The notes under the pieces were generated by a model. It was not told where the DNA came from and searched no databases. It saw nothing but the letters and a program-made list of their open reading frames with translations. 64,000 nt of DNA, taken from NCBI RefSeq assembly GCF_024741795.1, contig NZ_CP102950.1:4402001-4466000 (forward strand), given 5' to 3'. The translations under genes and the position numbers were made by a program. Positions 50,132-58,654 of the stretch are shown one piece after another. The stretch is from Arthrobacter sp. CJ23 (GTDB lineage Bacteria; Actinomycetota; Actinomycetes; Actinomycetales; Micrococcaceae). Numbering within the stretch: the stretch's first letter is position 1; each line of letters starts with the position of its first letter.

Positions 50132-51289
50132 ATGATGCTGTCCGAAGATCGCCATGAACTCATCCTGCGTGAGCTGACTCTCCGTGGGTCCCTCAACGTC
50201 ACAGAGTTTGCCGCCAAGATGGGCATCTCGGGAATGACCGTACGGCGCGACCTGGCCGTACTCGACGCCGGGGGGCTGCTGCACAGGGTTCACGGAGGAG
50301 CGATCGCCACGGCACCGCTCTCCGGGATGAACGGAGGCAGCAGCCGGGCCGCATTCGCGCCGCATGGCGAGTCCGTCTCGACAGCCGCCCAGGGCGCCGA
50401 CCGGACCGGGTCCAGGCTCCCTCTGGCCACAATCGGCATGGTGGTTCCCTCGTCCGCGTACTACTTCCCTGGGATCATCCGAGGGGCGGAAGCGGCGGCG
50501 AAAGAGTCCGGCGTGCGCTTGGTGCTGGGTGTGTCCAGTTACTCCGAGGTGGAAGAGCGACGTCAGATCCAGCGCCTGCTCCAAAACGGCGTGGATGGCC
50601 TGCTTGTCACCCCGAGTGAGGAATCGCTCGCCGGCACGGCCACGCTGGCGCTTCTGGCCCAAGCGGCAGTGCCAGTGGTCGTCGTCGAACGTTCCATCGA
50701 GGACGCTCTCGACGACGGCCAGTTGGAGTCCGTTCGCAGTGATCACGCGCGGGGGGCTGAAATAGCCGTCAACCACCTTCTTGCCCAGGGGCACCGCAAC
50801 ATCGCACTGTGCATCCTCGAGGGCAGCCCTACCGCATCGCGCCTGAGAGAGGGATACCGCAGGGCGCTGCAGCGCGCAGGGCTTCCCCACGATGACACTA
50901 TGGTGCGCACGATCTCGCGGGCGCGCAACGATCCCCAGCCACACGAACAAACGGTGGAAGGTATCCTCGACTGGTGTCTCGAAGCGGGTGTAAGCGCGGC
51001 CATCGTGCACAACGACGAGGACGCGCTGCGATTCGCCAGCGCCTGCCAGGAACGGCTAATCCAGGTCCCGGAAAATATGGCGATAATTGCCTACGACGAT
51101 GAGATTGCCTCACTCGGCACGGTTCCCTTGAGCGCTGTGGCGCCCCCCAAATTTGACGTAGGGCACCAGGCACTGGTGATGTGCCTCAACCGCATTGGGG
51201 CGCACCGCGGGGGCACGGCGGCCCTTCAGAGGGTCAACCTCTCACCAACGCTCGTCATTCGGGATTCCAGCAGCACCAGCCTAAGATGA
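50132..51289 (+). CDS. Hybrid regulator: DeoR-type HTH with LacI-type sensor domain
   Basis: The product (385 aa) combines a DeoR-family winged HTH with a periplasmic-binding-protein-like sensor. The HTH, residues 1-60, shows SEDRHELILRELTLRGSLNV, then MTVRRDLAVLDAGGLLHRVHGGA. The sensor, from about residue 95, is of the LacI/GalR kind (IGMVVPSSAYYFPGIIRGAE, GVDGLLVTPSEES, AIIAYDDEIAS). A LacI-type HTH is absent. It probably senses a sugar or uronate and controls the neighbouring operons. ATG 50132 follows ACGGAGG. Confidence 0.88.
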   Translation: MMLSEDRHELILRELTLRGSLNVTEFAAKMGISGMTVRRDLAVLDAGGLLHRVHGGAIATAPLSGMNGGSSRAAFAPHGESVSTAAQGADRTGSRLPLATIGMVVPSSAYYFPGIIRGAEAAAKESGVRLVLGVSSYSEVEERRQIQRLLQNGVDGLLVTPSEESLAGTATLALLAQAAVPVVVVERSIEDALDDGQLESVRSDHARGAEIAVNHLLAQGHRNIALCILEGSPTASRLREGYRRALQRAGLPHDDTMVRTISRARNDPQPHEQTVEGILDWCLEAGVSAAIVHNDEDALRFASACQERLIQVPENMAIIAYDDEIASLGTVPLSAVAPPKFDVGHQALVMCLNRIGAHRGGTAALQRVNLSPTLVIRDSSSTSLR

Positions 51290-51304
51290 TCGAGCCGCCC
51301 AGCC

Positions 51305-51340
51305 TTGTTCGAATTTGTTCGATTCATTGAATTTGTTCAG
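51305..51340. promoter_or_regulatory. TTGTTC repeats before the sugar ABC operon
   Basis: TTGTTC occurs at 51305, 51315 and 51333; the exact 10-mer GAATTTGTTC is at 51311-51320 and 51329-51338. The spacings of 10 and 18 bp put the first two on one face of the helix. DeoR-family regulators bind direct repeats, so this is a plausible operator for the upstream hybrid regulator. Confidence 0.5.
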
Positions 51341-51365
51341 AAATGGCGATTCCATGGTTGTAGAT

Positions 51366-51385
51366 CATGTGGTGCAAACCACATG
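51366..51385. promoter_or_regulatory. CATGTGGT-GCAA-ACCACATG hairpin/operator
   Basis: A perfect 8-bp inverted repeat with a 4-nt spacer, 36-55 bp before the substrate-binding protein start. It could be a second operator or a leader hairpin in the transcript. Confidence 0.5.
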
Positions 51386-51420
51386 CCACCTTCGCATCGT
51401 GGATTTCAAAGGAGAACACA

Positions 51421-52734
51421 ATGAAGCGTCGCCAACTTCTACTGGGCGCAGCCAGCCTTATGGCCAGCGCTGCCCTCATCACCGCCTGCGGGACCGGCCC
51501 CACCCCGTCCGCAGCCTCGACCCCCACTGAAGACCCCAGCGGTACCATCACGTTCTGGTCCTCCCTGGCTGGAATGGACAAGGTAGCCGCTGCGTTCAAC
51601 GCCAGCCAGAGCAAGATCAAGGTCAACTTTGAGACCGTCCCGAACGGTGCCAACGGCGGCTATGCCAAGCTGTCCACGGCCATCACTGCAGGCAACGGTC
51701 CGGACGTAGCCACGATCGAGTATCCGCAGCTGGCGCAGTTTGCCAGCAACGGTCAGCTCCAGCCGCTGGACGGGCTGATCGACAAGGCAGCCACCGTGGA
51801 CAAGTTGTCCGAGCAGGTCCGTTCCCTGGTCCAGTTTGGCGACAAGACTTACGCACTGCCCTACGATGCCGCTCCGATGATCATGTGGTACCGCAAGGAC
51901 ATGCTGGCCAAGGCCGGCGTCGAAACGCCCAAGACCTGGCAGGAATTCGAGGAAGCAGGGAAGAAGCTCAAGGCTGTTGCCCCGGACGCCTATCTGGCGA
52001 GCTTCAACCCGAATGAGCCGACCCTGACCGCATCACTGTCCTGGCAGGCCGGCGCCAGGTGGTTCGGCACCGAAGGCGACAGCTGGAAGGTCGGCGTCAA
52101 CGACGCCGCGACGCAAAAGGTCGCCACCTACTGGCAGAAGCTGATCGATCAGAAGGTCGTCAAGGTCCAGCAGGCCTTCAGCGACGAATGGTCAGCAGAT
52201 CTGGCGAGCGGCGCCGTCGTCGGCGTCCTCGGCGCCAACTGGAGCGCCACAGGCATCCAGAAGCGCACCGAGGCCAGTGGCCAGAAGGGCCAATGGATCG
52301 CCGCCGAAGTACCGAACTGGGGTACGTCAGCGGATGCGTTTTACGGCGGATCCAGCTTCAACATCACCAAGAGCAGCAAAAACCCGGCCGCGGCAGCAAA
52401 GTTCATCGAGTACCTGGGCACCAACCAGGACGCCATCAAGGCCCGCGGCAACACCGGCTCCGCCTACCTGGCCTTCCCGGGTTTGACCCCTGTGGCCCAG
52501 AAGGCCTATGACGCGAGCTACTTCGGCAACGACATCTACGCCGTCTTCGACAAGGCCTACGGCACGATCAGCAAGGGCTGGCAGTGGGGACCCAACTGGG
52601 ACATCACCAACACTGCCCTCAAGGACGCCTACGGCAAATTGACCACCGGCGGCACGGTCAAGGAAGCCGTTGAAACGGCCCAGAAATCCACAGTGGCCGG
52701 ACTCAAGCAGAATGGCCTCTCCGTCAAGGAGTAG
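51421..52734 (+). CDS. Sugar ABC transporter substrate-binding lipoprotein
   Basis: The product (437 aa) has a signal peptide and lipobox (ALITACGT). A binding-protein fold follows, of the carbohydrate uptake (CUT1/MalE-like) type: GTITFWSSLAGMDKVAAAFN, NGPDVATIEYPQLAQFA, YALPYDAAPMIMWYRKDML, and KNPAAAAKFIEYL near the end. It would bind oligosaccharides outside the membrane. ATG 51421 follows AAAGGAGAA. It heads a five-gene operon with two permeases, a dehydrogenase and a polysaccharide lyase; no ATPase gene is present, so a shared MsmK/MsiK-type ATPase encoded elsewhere is likely. Confidence 0.92.
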   Translation: MKRRQLLLGAASLMASAALITACGTGPTPSAASTPTEDPSGTITFWSSLAGMDKVAAAFNASQSKIKVNFETVPNGANGGYAKLSTAITAGNGPDVATIEYPQLAQFASNGQLQPLDGLIDKAATVDKLSEQVRSLVQFGDKTYALPYDAAPMIMWYRKDMLAKAGVETPKTWQEFEEAGKKLKAVAPDAYLASFNPNEPTLTASLSWQAGARWFGTEGDSWKVGVNDAATQKVATYWQKLIDQKVVKVQQAFSDEWSADLASGAVVGVLGANWSATGIQKRTEASGQKGQWIAAEVPNWGTSADAFYGGSSFNITKSSKNPAAAAKFIEYLGTNQDAIKARGNTGSAYLAFPGLTPVAQKAYDASYFGNDIYAVFDKAYGTISKGWQWGPNWDITNTALKDAYGKLTTGGTVKEAVETAQKSTVAGLKQNGLSVKE

Positions 52735-52742
52735 GCCCGCCC

Positions 52743-52774
52743 GGCAGGGCGGCCTCAACGGAGGCCGCCCTGCC
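52743..52774 (+). terminator. Intercistronic hairpin between binding protein and permeases
   Basis: GGCAGGGCGGCCTC (52743-52756) pairs perfectly with GAGGCCGCCCTGCC (52761-52774) around an AACG loop. It is not followed by a T-tract, and the next ribosome binding site (GAGGAG) comes right after. Such hairpins after substrate-binding protein genes commonly stabilise the upstream message so that more binding protein than permease is made. Confidence 0.75.
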
Positions 52775-52790
52775 AGCGAGGAGATATTTC

Positions 52791-53753
52791 ATGGTCAACC
52801 AGACCCCAACAAAGACCGGACGCGCCAAGCCGTCCACCCGCGCTACATCACCGGGCAAGTCACGCGCCATGTCAGGAACCGGCGGGAAAACCGCCGCATT
52901 GTTCCTGACCCCCTTCTTCGCAGTCTTCGCACTCGCGATGGTGGCGCCCGTCATCTACTCGATCGTGCTGAGCTTCTTCGCCCAGCAGAAGTCCGGATTG
53001 GGCTTCGGCGAGGCCAAGACCTCGTTCGTCGGACTTGAAAACTATCTTCAGGTCCTCCAATCGGAGAGCTTCGTGGGCGGCATCGGACGCCTCATCATGT
53101 ACTGCGCTCTGTACATCCCCTGCATGGTGGGCGGCGCCTTGGTCTTCGCACTCCTGCTGGATGCCGCCGTTGCCCGTGCCCGGAAACTGTTCCAGCTCCT
53201 CGTCTTTCTACCCCACGCCGTTCCCGGCGTCATCGCCGCTTTGATCTGGGCGTACCTCTACACGCCGGGCGTCAGCCCGATCGTCTCGGTCCTGGAATCC
53301 GGCGGGATCTCCCTGAACTTCCTGGATGCGCATCTGATCCTGCCCTCCATCGTCAACATCGCCGTGTGGGAGTGGACCGGCTACAACGTGATCGTCCTGT
53401 TCACCGCGCTACAGGCGGTTCCGCGGGAAATCCTGGAAGCCGCCCGCGTGGACGGCGCCGGGGAAATCCGTGCAGCCATCAGCATCAAACTGCCCTTGAT
53501 CCTGCCCGCGATCAGCGTCATCATGCTCTTCACCGTGATCGGCACCCTCCAGCTCTTCACCGAACCGTCCATCCTTGCCAAAGCCACGGCATCGGTCACC
53601 AGCACATGGGTTCCGAACATGTGGGCCTACGATGCCGCCTTCAACCGGCACAACCTCAACCAGGCCGCAGCCGCGTCCATCATCATCGCCCTTCTGGCCG
53701 CCGCACTGTCCTGGGCCGTCACCCGCTTCAGCTCAAGGATGAACAAAGCATGA
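52791..53753 (+). CDS. Sugar ABC transporter permease (MalF/UgpA-type)
   Basis: The product (320 aa) has a basic Ser/Thr-rich N-terminus of about 35 residues and then six helices. The EAA coupling loop reads ILEAARVDGAGEIRAAISIKLPLILP, as in CUT1 permeases. ATG 52791 follows GAGGAGA. It overlaps the second permease gene by four bases (ATGA). Together they form the channel for the sugar bound by the 51421 lipoprotein. Confidence 0.92.
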   Translation: MVNQTPTKTGRAKPSTRATSPGKSRAMSGTGGKTAALFLTPFFAVFALAMVAPVIYSIVLSFFAQQKSGLGFGEAKTSFVGLENYLQVLQSESFVGGIGRLIMYCALYIPCMVGGALVFALLLDAAVARARKLFQLLVFLPHAVPGVIAALIWAYLYTPGVSPIVSVLESGGISLNFLDAHLILPSIVNIAVWEWTGYNVIVLFTALQAVPREILEAARVDGAGEIRAAISIKLPLILPAISVIMLFTVIGTLQLFTEPSILAKATASVTSTWVPNMWAYDAAFNRHNLNQAAAASIIIALLAAALSWAVTRFSSRMNKA

Positions 53754-54661
53754 GCACCGGCATGATTTCCCGCCCGCACACCAATCTCCCGGCCAGCCCC
53801 GTCAAGCGCCGTCGTTCCAGCCCCGGCGGCGGCTTCGCCAGCGCCTTCACGGTGAATGCCCTGCTGATTCTTGGCTGCGCATACATGGTCCTTCCGGTGC
53901 TGTGGCTCTTCTTCGCGTCCACCAAGAATGCGGCCGATCTCTACTCCACCGGCGCGTACGCCTTCGGACAGCCGGCGTTCTTCGAAAACGTCGTGGCAGT
54001 CATCACCCAGGACGGCGGCGTCTTCTTCCGCTGGATGGCCAACTCGCTGTTCTACGCCGCGTTCGGGGCCGTCTTCGGCGGACTCATCTCCGTCATGGCC
54101 GGCTACGCCTTCGACAAGTTCAATTTCCGCGGCAAGGATTCGTTCTTCGGGATTGTGCTTGTGGGCGTACTGATTCCCAACACCGCAACGGTGCTGCCGA
54201 TGTATCTTCTGGCCTCAGTAGTGGGCATCACCAACACGATCTGGGCCATCCTCATCCCGGTTCTGTGCAACCCCTTCGGCGTGTACCTGGCCAGGGTCTA
54301 CAGCGCAGCGTACGTACCCGCCGAAACCCTGGAGGCCGCGCGGGTGGACGGCGCCGGACCCATCCGCTCCTTCTTTTCGCTGGGCCTTCCCATGATGCTG
54401 CCCGGATTCATCACCATCGCCCTGTTCCAGTTCGTGGGCGTGTGGAACAACTTCATGCTTCCCTTGGTCATGCTCCAGGACCAGCAGCTCCTGCCGGTCA
54501 GCGTGGGTATCTCCATCTGGCAGGGCTACGCCATTCCACAACCCGAGTTCGTCCCGATGGTCATTACCGGCTCGCTGCTGTCCATCATCCCCCTGCTGCT
54601 GGCTTTCATCATGCTCCAGAGGTTCTGGAAGTCCGGCCTGACGGCGGGGAGTGTCAAATGA
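53750..54661 (+). CDS. Sugar ABC transporter permease (MalG/UgpE-type)
   Basis: The product (303 aa) is the second CUT1 permease. It shows MVLPVLWLFFASTKNAADLY, ANSLFYAAFGAVFGGLISVMAGYAF, and the EAA loop ETLEAARVDGAGPIRSFFSLGLPMMLPG. The start ATG 53750 overlaps the preceding stop codon, and its own stop overlaps the dehydrogenase start. This tight coupling indicates one transcript. Confidence 0.92.
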   Translation: MSTGMISRPHTNLPASPVKRRRSSPGGGFASAFTVNALLILGCAYMVLPVLWLFFASTKNAADLYSTGAYAFGQPAFFENVVAVITQDGGVFFRWMANSLFYAAFGAVFGGLISVMAGYAFDKFNFRGKDSFFGIVLVGVLIPNTATVLPMYLLASVVGITNTIWAILIPVLCNPFGVYLARVYSAAYVPAETLEAARVDGAGPIRSFFSLGLPMMLPGFITIALFQFVGVWNNFMLPLVMLQDQQLLPVSVGISIWQGYAIPQPEFVPMVITGSLLSIIPLLLAFIMLQRFWKSGLTAGSVK

Positions 54662-55668
54662 GCCAAGCACTCAACGTTGCCCTCGCCATGCCGGCCCACA
54701 CCGCACGCGCCGTATTCCCGGCACGCAGCCTCGATTCCCTTGAGCCTGTGCTGAACCTCCTGAGCCGCGAACCCATCCAGGACTTTCACTCGTCCGAAGG
54801 CAGGGCGCTACTCGCCGAAACCGACATCCTCATCACAGGCTGGGGTTGCCCACTGATCGACGACGCTGTCCTGGACGCTGCCCCACGGCTGCGCTACATC
54901 CTGCACGCCGCCGGCAGCATCAAGCACCATGTCGGGGACGCTTGCTGGGAACGTGGCCTCCAGGTCAGCACCGCCGCGGACGCCAACGCCATCCCCGTCG
55001 CCGAATACACCGTGGCCATGATTATCCTGGCCAACAAGAGGGTGTTGCAGATCGCCCTGGCCCTGCACACCACACGCGCCGAGGTCATCCCCGAACAGCT
55101 CTTCCCGGACATGGGCAACTACCGCAAACGCGTGGGCATCATCGGCGCATCCAAGATCGGCAGGCACGTCATCCAGCTGCTCGAGCCGTATGAGCTCGAC
55201 GTCGTGGTGGCCGACCCGTACTTGAGCCCGGAGGATGCCGCAGCCCTCGGCGCCCACTTGGTGAGCCTGGAGAAACTCGTGGAAAGCAGCGACGTGGTGT
55301 CTCTGCATGCGCCGTCGCTTCCCTCCACCCGGAACCTGATCAATGCAGAGCTGATTGGGCGCCTCCGGGCCGGGTCCACGTTCATCAACACCGCCCGCGG
55401 AGAGTTGGTTGACCAGGCTGCACTCCTTGCGCGCCTGGAACGGCACGAGCTGTTTGCCGTCCTGGACGTCACCACACCCTGGGTCCTGCCCGCAGATTCG
55501 GGCTTCTACTCCAACCCGAACGTCCTGCTGACTCCGCATCTTGCCGGTTCCCTCGGCAGTGAGCTGGAGCGGCTGGCCGCCACCACCGTGGCCGAAGCAC
55601 ACCGCGTTGCCCGCGGCGAACCGCTGCTCTTCCCCGTCCAGGCGGAGGACCTGGCCTTCACCGCATAG
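54658..55668 (+). CDS. D-2-hydroxyacid dehydrogenase
   Basis: The product (336 aa) belongs to the D-isomer-specific 2-hydroxyacid dehydrogenase family. The NAD loop is VGIIGASKIGRHV. The catalytic arginine is in NTARGELVD and the histidine in LTPHLAGS; the usual acidic residue lies in AVLDVTTPW. It probably reduces or oxidises a 2-oxo or 2-hydroxy acid derived from the imported uronate. ATG 54658 overlaps the permease stop (ATGA), which ties it to sugar transport and is an unusual position for this family. Confidence 0.87.
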   Translation: MSQALNVALAMPAHTARAVFPARSLDSLEPVLNLLSREPIQDFHSSEGRALLAETDILITGWGCPLIDDAVLDAAPRLRYILHAAGSIKHHVGDACWERGLQVSTAADANAIPVAEYTVAMIILANKRVLQIALALHTTRAEVIPEQLFPDMGNYRKRVGIIGASKIGRHVIQLLEPYELDVVVADPYLSPEDAAALGAHLVSLEKLVESSDVVSLHAPSLPSTRNLINAELIGRLRAGSTFINTARGELVDQAALLARLERHELFAVLDVTTPWVLPADSGFYSNPNVLLTPHLAGSLGSELERLAATTVAEAHRVARGEPLLFPVQAEDLAFTA

Positions 55669-55696
55669 CCGTCGCAACGACTCAGCGGCTGCCTAA

Positions 55697-55747
55697 CTCT
55701 CGACGGCGGTGGGGGGACTTTTGGGGCCCCCGCACCACGGTCGAGCA
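55697..55747. terminator. Imperfect hairpin before the polysaccharide lyase gene
   Basis: TCTCGACGGCGGTGGGGG and CCCCCGCACCACGGTCGAG can pair over about 18 bp with three mismatches around a T-rich loop. It lies in the 157-bp gap between the dehydrogenase and lyase genes and may attenuate read-through or protect the message. Confidence 0.45.
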
Positions 55748-55825
55748 CTACCTGAAGCGCCATTTCATGCAAGACCGGTCTCCCGCGTCCGCGGGATGAC
55801 GACCCAACGAATTCAAAGGTGAATC

Positions 55826-58543
55826 ATGGAAATCTCGACGGATGCCACGTCTCAAGTCCACCAACCTCACGTCAGCGGAATGGCGACGTTTAGCCGGAGG
55901 TCCTTGTTGATCGCCGGTTCGGCGGCCGCGGCCTTGCTTGGGGCGCTTCAGTTCACGCCGCAGAAGGCTGCCGCTGCCGATGGTTCCTTCACCCTGGCGA
56001 GGCAGGCGTGGCAAGCGGCACTCGTCGGTTCGGGTTACGACCCCGAGGACGCGGCCATTGCAGCCCGCCTTCGCGCGTTGGCCACAACCGCGGTCAAATG
56101 GCAGACCTCCATGGCCACCGGCACTTCGCGAACCACCCTATGGACGGACCTCCCCTTGGGGACCAAGTCCGCCAACCTCACCTCCACAGCCCGGCGGCTC
56201 CGCGACATGGCGATTGGTTGGGCGGCTATTGGGTCCCCTACCTATGGGAACGATCAACTGCGTGCAGCCATCATCGACGGTCTTGGCTGGTTCACTTCAA
56301 ACGCCTACACGGCCACCACCAAGGCATACGACAACTGGTACGAGTGGATGGTCTCCACACCACAGGCGTTGAACGACACTGCAGTGCTCATGTTTGACCA
56401 GTTGACGGCGGCGCAGATCGGCTCCTGCGTAGCTGCCCAAGCACGGCAAGTCCCACAGATGCCGACCACCGGTACGCAGGCAGCGGCAGCAAACCTGGCC
56501 CTCATCGCCGACGGATTCAGTGGCCGTGGGGTGCTCTCCGATGACATGCCCACCGTCACTGCAGCCTTGGAGAGCGTCGCTTCCCTCCTCTCCTACGCCG
56601 AGCCGATTGGCGGCACCGTCGGGCTGCTCAACGGAGGCAATGTGGGGGCCATCAACGGCGGCCCCAATGAGGTTGCCTTCTTTAGCCACGACGGCTTCTA
56701 CCCTGACGGATCCTTCATTCAGCACGGCCAGTTCCCCTACGTTGGGGGCTATGGTGCAAGCTTCCTCAGCTCGTTGGTCGCCACCATCATCCGGACCGCA
56801 GCGCTGGGAACAGCATTGGATACATCCATCGTTTACAACTGGATCCACGATGCTTTCGAACCCTTCCTCTGGAACGGGCTCGTCATGGACACCGTCCGCG
56901 GACGCAACGTCGCCTTCTCACCAGCGGGCGACCACGACAGCGGACACGGAATCCTCGCCGCTTGCCTGCCACTGCTGAGGGGTGCCACCGGCGCAACCAG
57001 GGAACGCTTGGCCGCGATGTTGAAGCAGGAGCTCGGCTCGGACACGGCCGACGATCTCACAGCGTCATTCTCACTGGCATCCCTGACGGCCGCACGTGCT
57101 CTCCTTGCCGATGGCGCCACTCCGGCCCGCGGCCCGCTGGTCAAGACGCAGGTCTTCGGCGCCATGGACCGCGTGATACATCGGACGGAGACATTCGCCG
57201 CCGCCCTGGCCATGAACTCGCTGCGTATCTCCAACTACGAAACGGGCAACAACGAGAATCTCGCTGCGTGGTACACAGCCGACGGCGCTCTGTATCTTTA
57301 CACCGACGACCTTGCCCAGTTCGACAATGGGTACTGGTTTACGGTGGATCCCTACCGCATCCCTGGAACCACCGTGGACCGTGTGGAAAGAACGCGTGCC
57401 ACTGTTCCGTGGCGGGCGGAATACCACAACCCGGATTATTGGGCAGGTGGCGTTGCGGCCACCACGTGGGGAGCCGCCGGTTTGCGCCTCACGGCCCAGC
57501 CGCCGTCGTCCTTGACGTGCCGGAAATCATGGTTCTTCTTTGGAGATGAGATCCTGTGCCTCGGCGACGGCATCAGCACCGCTCCCGGCCGCACCGCCGA
57601 GACGATTCTGGAGAACCGCCGAGCCACCTCTGCGGCCGCCGCGACGATCACCATTGACGGCAAGGCGGTGGCTGCGGTGGACGGATCAACCGATATCGTT
57701 CAAGGCGCCGGCTGGGCCCACCTGGATGGCGTCGCAGGCTACGTCTTCCCCACCCCTGCTGTGTTGAACGCCCAACGCCAGACACGAAGCGGAAAGCTGA
57801 GCGACATCAGCCCGAACAAGACGTCAGCCGTCATGAGCAACACGTTCTCCACTCTCTGGCTGGACCACACGAAGTCGGCCACTGACACGTACAGCTACAT
57901 CGTTCTGCCAAACGCCACCGTTGACTCGACCAAACAGTACGCAGCGCAGTCGCCCATCCGCGTCCTGTCCCAAACCGGGGCCACTCATTCGGCGCGCCAC
58001 GAACCGTCCGGCCGGTGGGCTGCAACGTTCTTTGCCGCGGGCTCGGTCTCCTTCGTCACGGCAGCTCAAGCATGTGCTGTCGGGATCGAAGAGCAGGATG
58101 CCGAAATGATCGTCACGGTGAGCGATCCCACCCAAACCTCCACGAGCGTGGTCATCGATCTCGATATCGAATCGGGCGATGTCCTGTCAGCCGACCCGGG
58201 CATCACCACCACCCGGGTGAATGGCAAGACGCGGATCAGCGCAGACGTAGCCGATGCCGTCGGTGCAAGTCGAACTGTGAGGATCCGCTATGCGCTGACA
58301 CCGGAGAACGTCTCAGATCGGCTCAGGGAGATGAATAAGTCAGGGGCACTGGCAAAAGAGCCTTACAAGCGCCTCGAAGACCAGCTCAAGTCATTCCAGA
58401 AGTCCCTCCTCAAGAGTCAGACTGCACAGGAGAACCTGGCAGGACTCCGAACCACACTTGTCGAGCTCACCTCCCAAATTGACCCGACAGAGTTCCGCCA
58501 GATCGACGACCTCGTCTCCAGGCTGACAGCGAGGGTGAGCTAA
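55826..58543 (+). CDS. Secreted family 8 polysaccharide lyase (hyaluronate/xanthan/chondroitin lyase type)
   Basis: The product (905 aa) begins with a Tat-type signal (SRRSLLIAGSAAAALLG), so it is exported folded. The catalytic PL8 (alpha/alpha)-toroid follows, with NWYEWMVSTPQALNDTAVLM (aromatic patch, Asn about 183) and DGFYPDGSFIQHGQFPYVGGYG (His about 297, Tyr about 307), the family's catalytic residues. Beta-sandwich domains come next (LSDISPNKTSAVMSNTFSTLWLDHTKSAT). The last 75 residues form a charged coiled-coil-like tail (LEDQLKSFQKSLLKSQ), an extra surface-binding module. It would cleave uronic-acid polysaccharides by beta-elimination, feeding the operon's transporter. AAAGGTG precedes the start. 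Confidence 0.92.
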   Translation: MEISTDATSQVHQPHVSGMATFSRRSLLIAGSAAAALLGALQFTPQKAAAADGSFTLARQAWQAALVGSGYDPEDAAIAARLRALATTAVKWQTSMATGTSRTTLWTDLPLGTKSANLTSTARRLRDMAIGWAAIGSPTYGNDQLRAAIIDGLGWFTSNAYTATTKAYDNWYEWMVSTPQALNDTAVLMFDQLTAAQIGSCVAAQARQVPQMPTTGTQAAAANLALIADGFSGRGVLSDDMPTVTAALESVASLLSYAEPIGGTVGLLNGGNVGAINGGPNEVAFFSHDGFYPDGSFIQHGQFPYVGGYGASFLSSLVATIIRTAALGTALDTSIVYNWIHDAFEPFLWNGLVMDTVRGRNVAFSPAGDHDSGHGILAACLPLLRGATGATRERLAAMLKQELGSDTADDLTASFSLASLTAARALLADGATPARGPLVKTQVFGAMDRVIHRTETFAAALAMNSLRISNYETGNNENLAAWYTADGALYLYTDDLAQFDNGYWFTVDPYRIPGTTVDRVERTRATVPWRAEYHNPDYWAGGVAATTWGAAGLRLTAQPPSSLTCRKSWFFFGDEILCLGDGISTAPGRTAETILENRRATSAAAATITIDGKAVAAVDGSTDIVQGAGWAHLDGVAGYVFPTPAVLNAQRQTRSGKLSDISPNKTSAVMSNTFSTLWLDHTKSATDTYSYIVLPNATVDSTKQYAAQSPIRVLSQTGATHSARHEPSGRWAATFFAAGSVSFVTAAQACAVGIEEQDAEMIVTVSDPTQTSTSVVIDLDIESGDVLSADPGITTTRVNGKTRISADVADAVGASRTVRIRYALTPENVSDRLREMNKSGALAKEPYKRLEDQLKSFQKSLLKSQTAQENLAGLRTTLVELTSQIDPTEFRQIDDLVSRLTARVS

Positions 58544-58654
58544 GCCGGCTTTGTGGGAGTACAACCCTGCGAGTGACCACGTCACCAACTGACACTTGCC
58601 AGGCCAGCTCGACGGATGCGGTGGGCTAGTGTGTTCTCAGCAAGGGGGAGAACG

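Noticed and set aside
51340..55766. A shared 9-mer GAAATGGCG (51340) and its complement (55758), before the sugar ABC operon and the lyase gene.
   Set aside because: A 9-bp match between two gaps of this size is expected by chance often enough that it is not evidence of a common operator.
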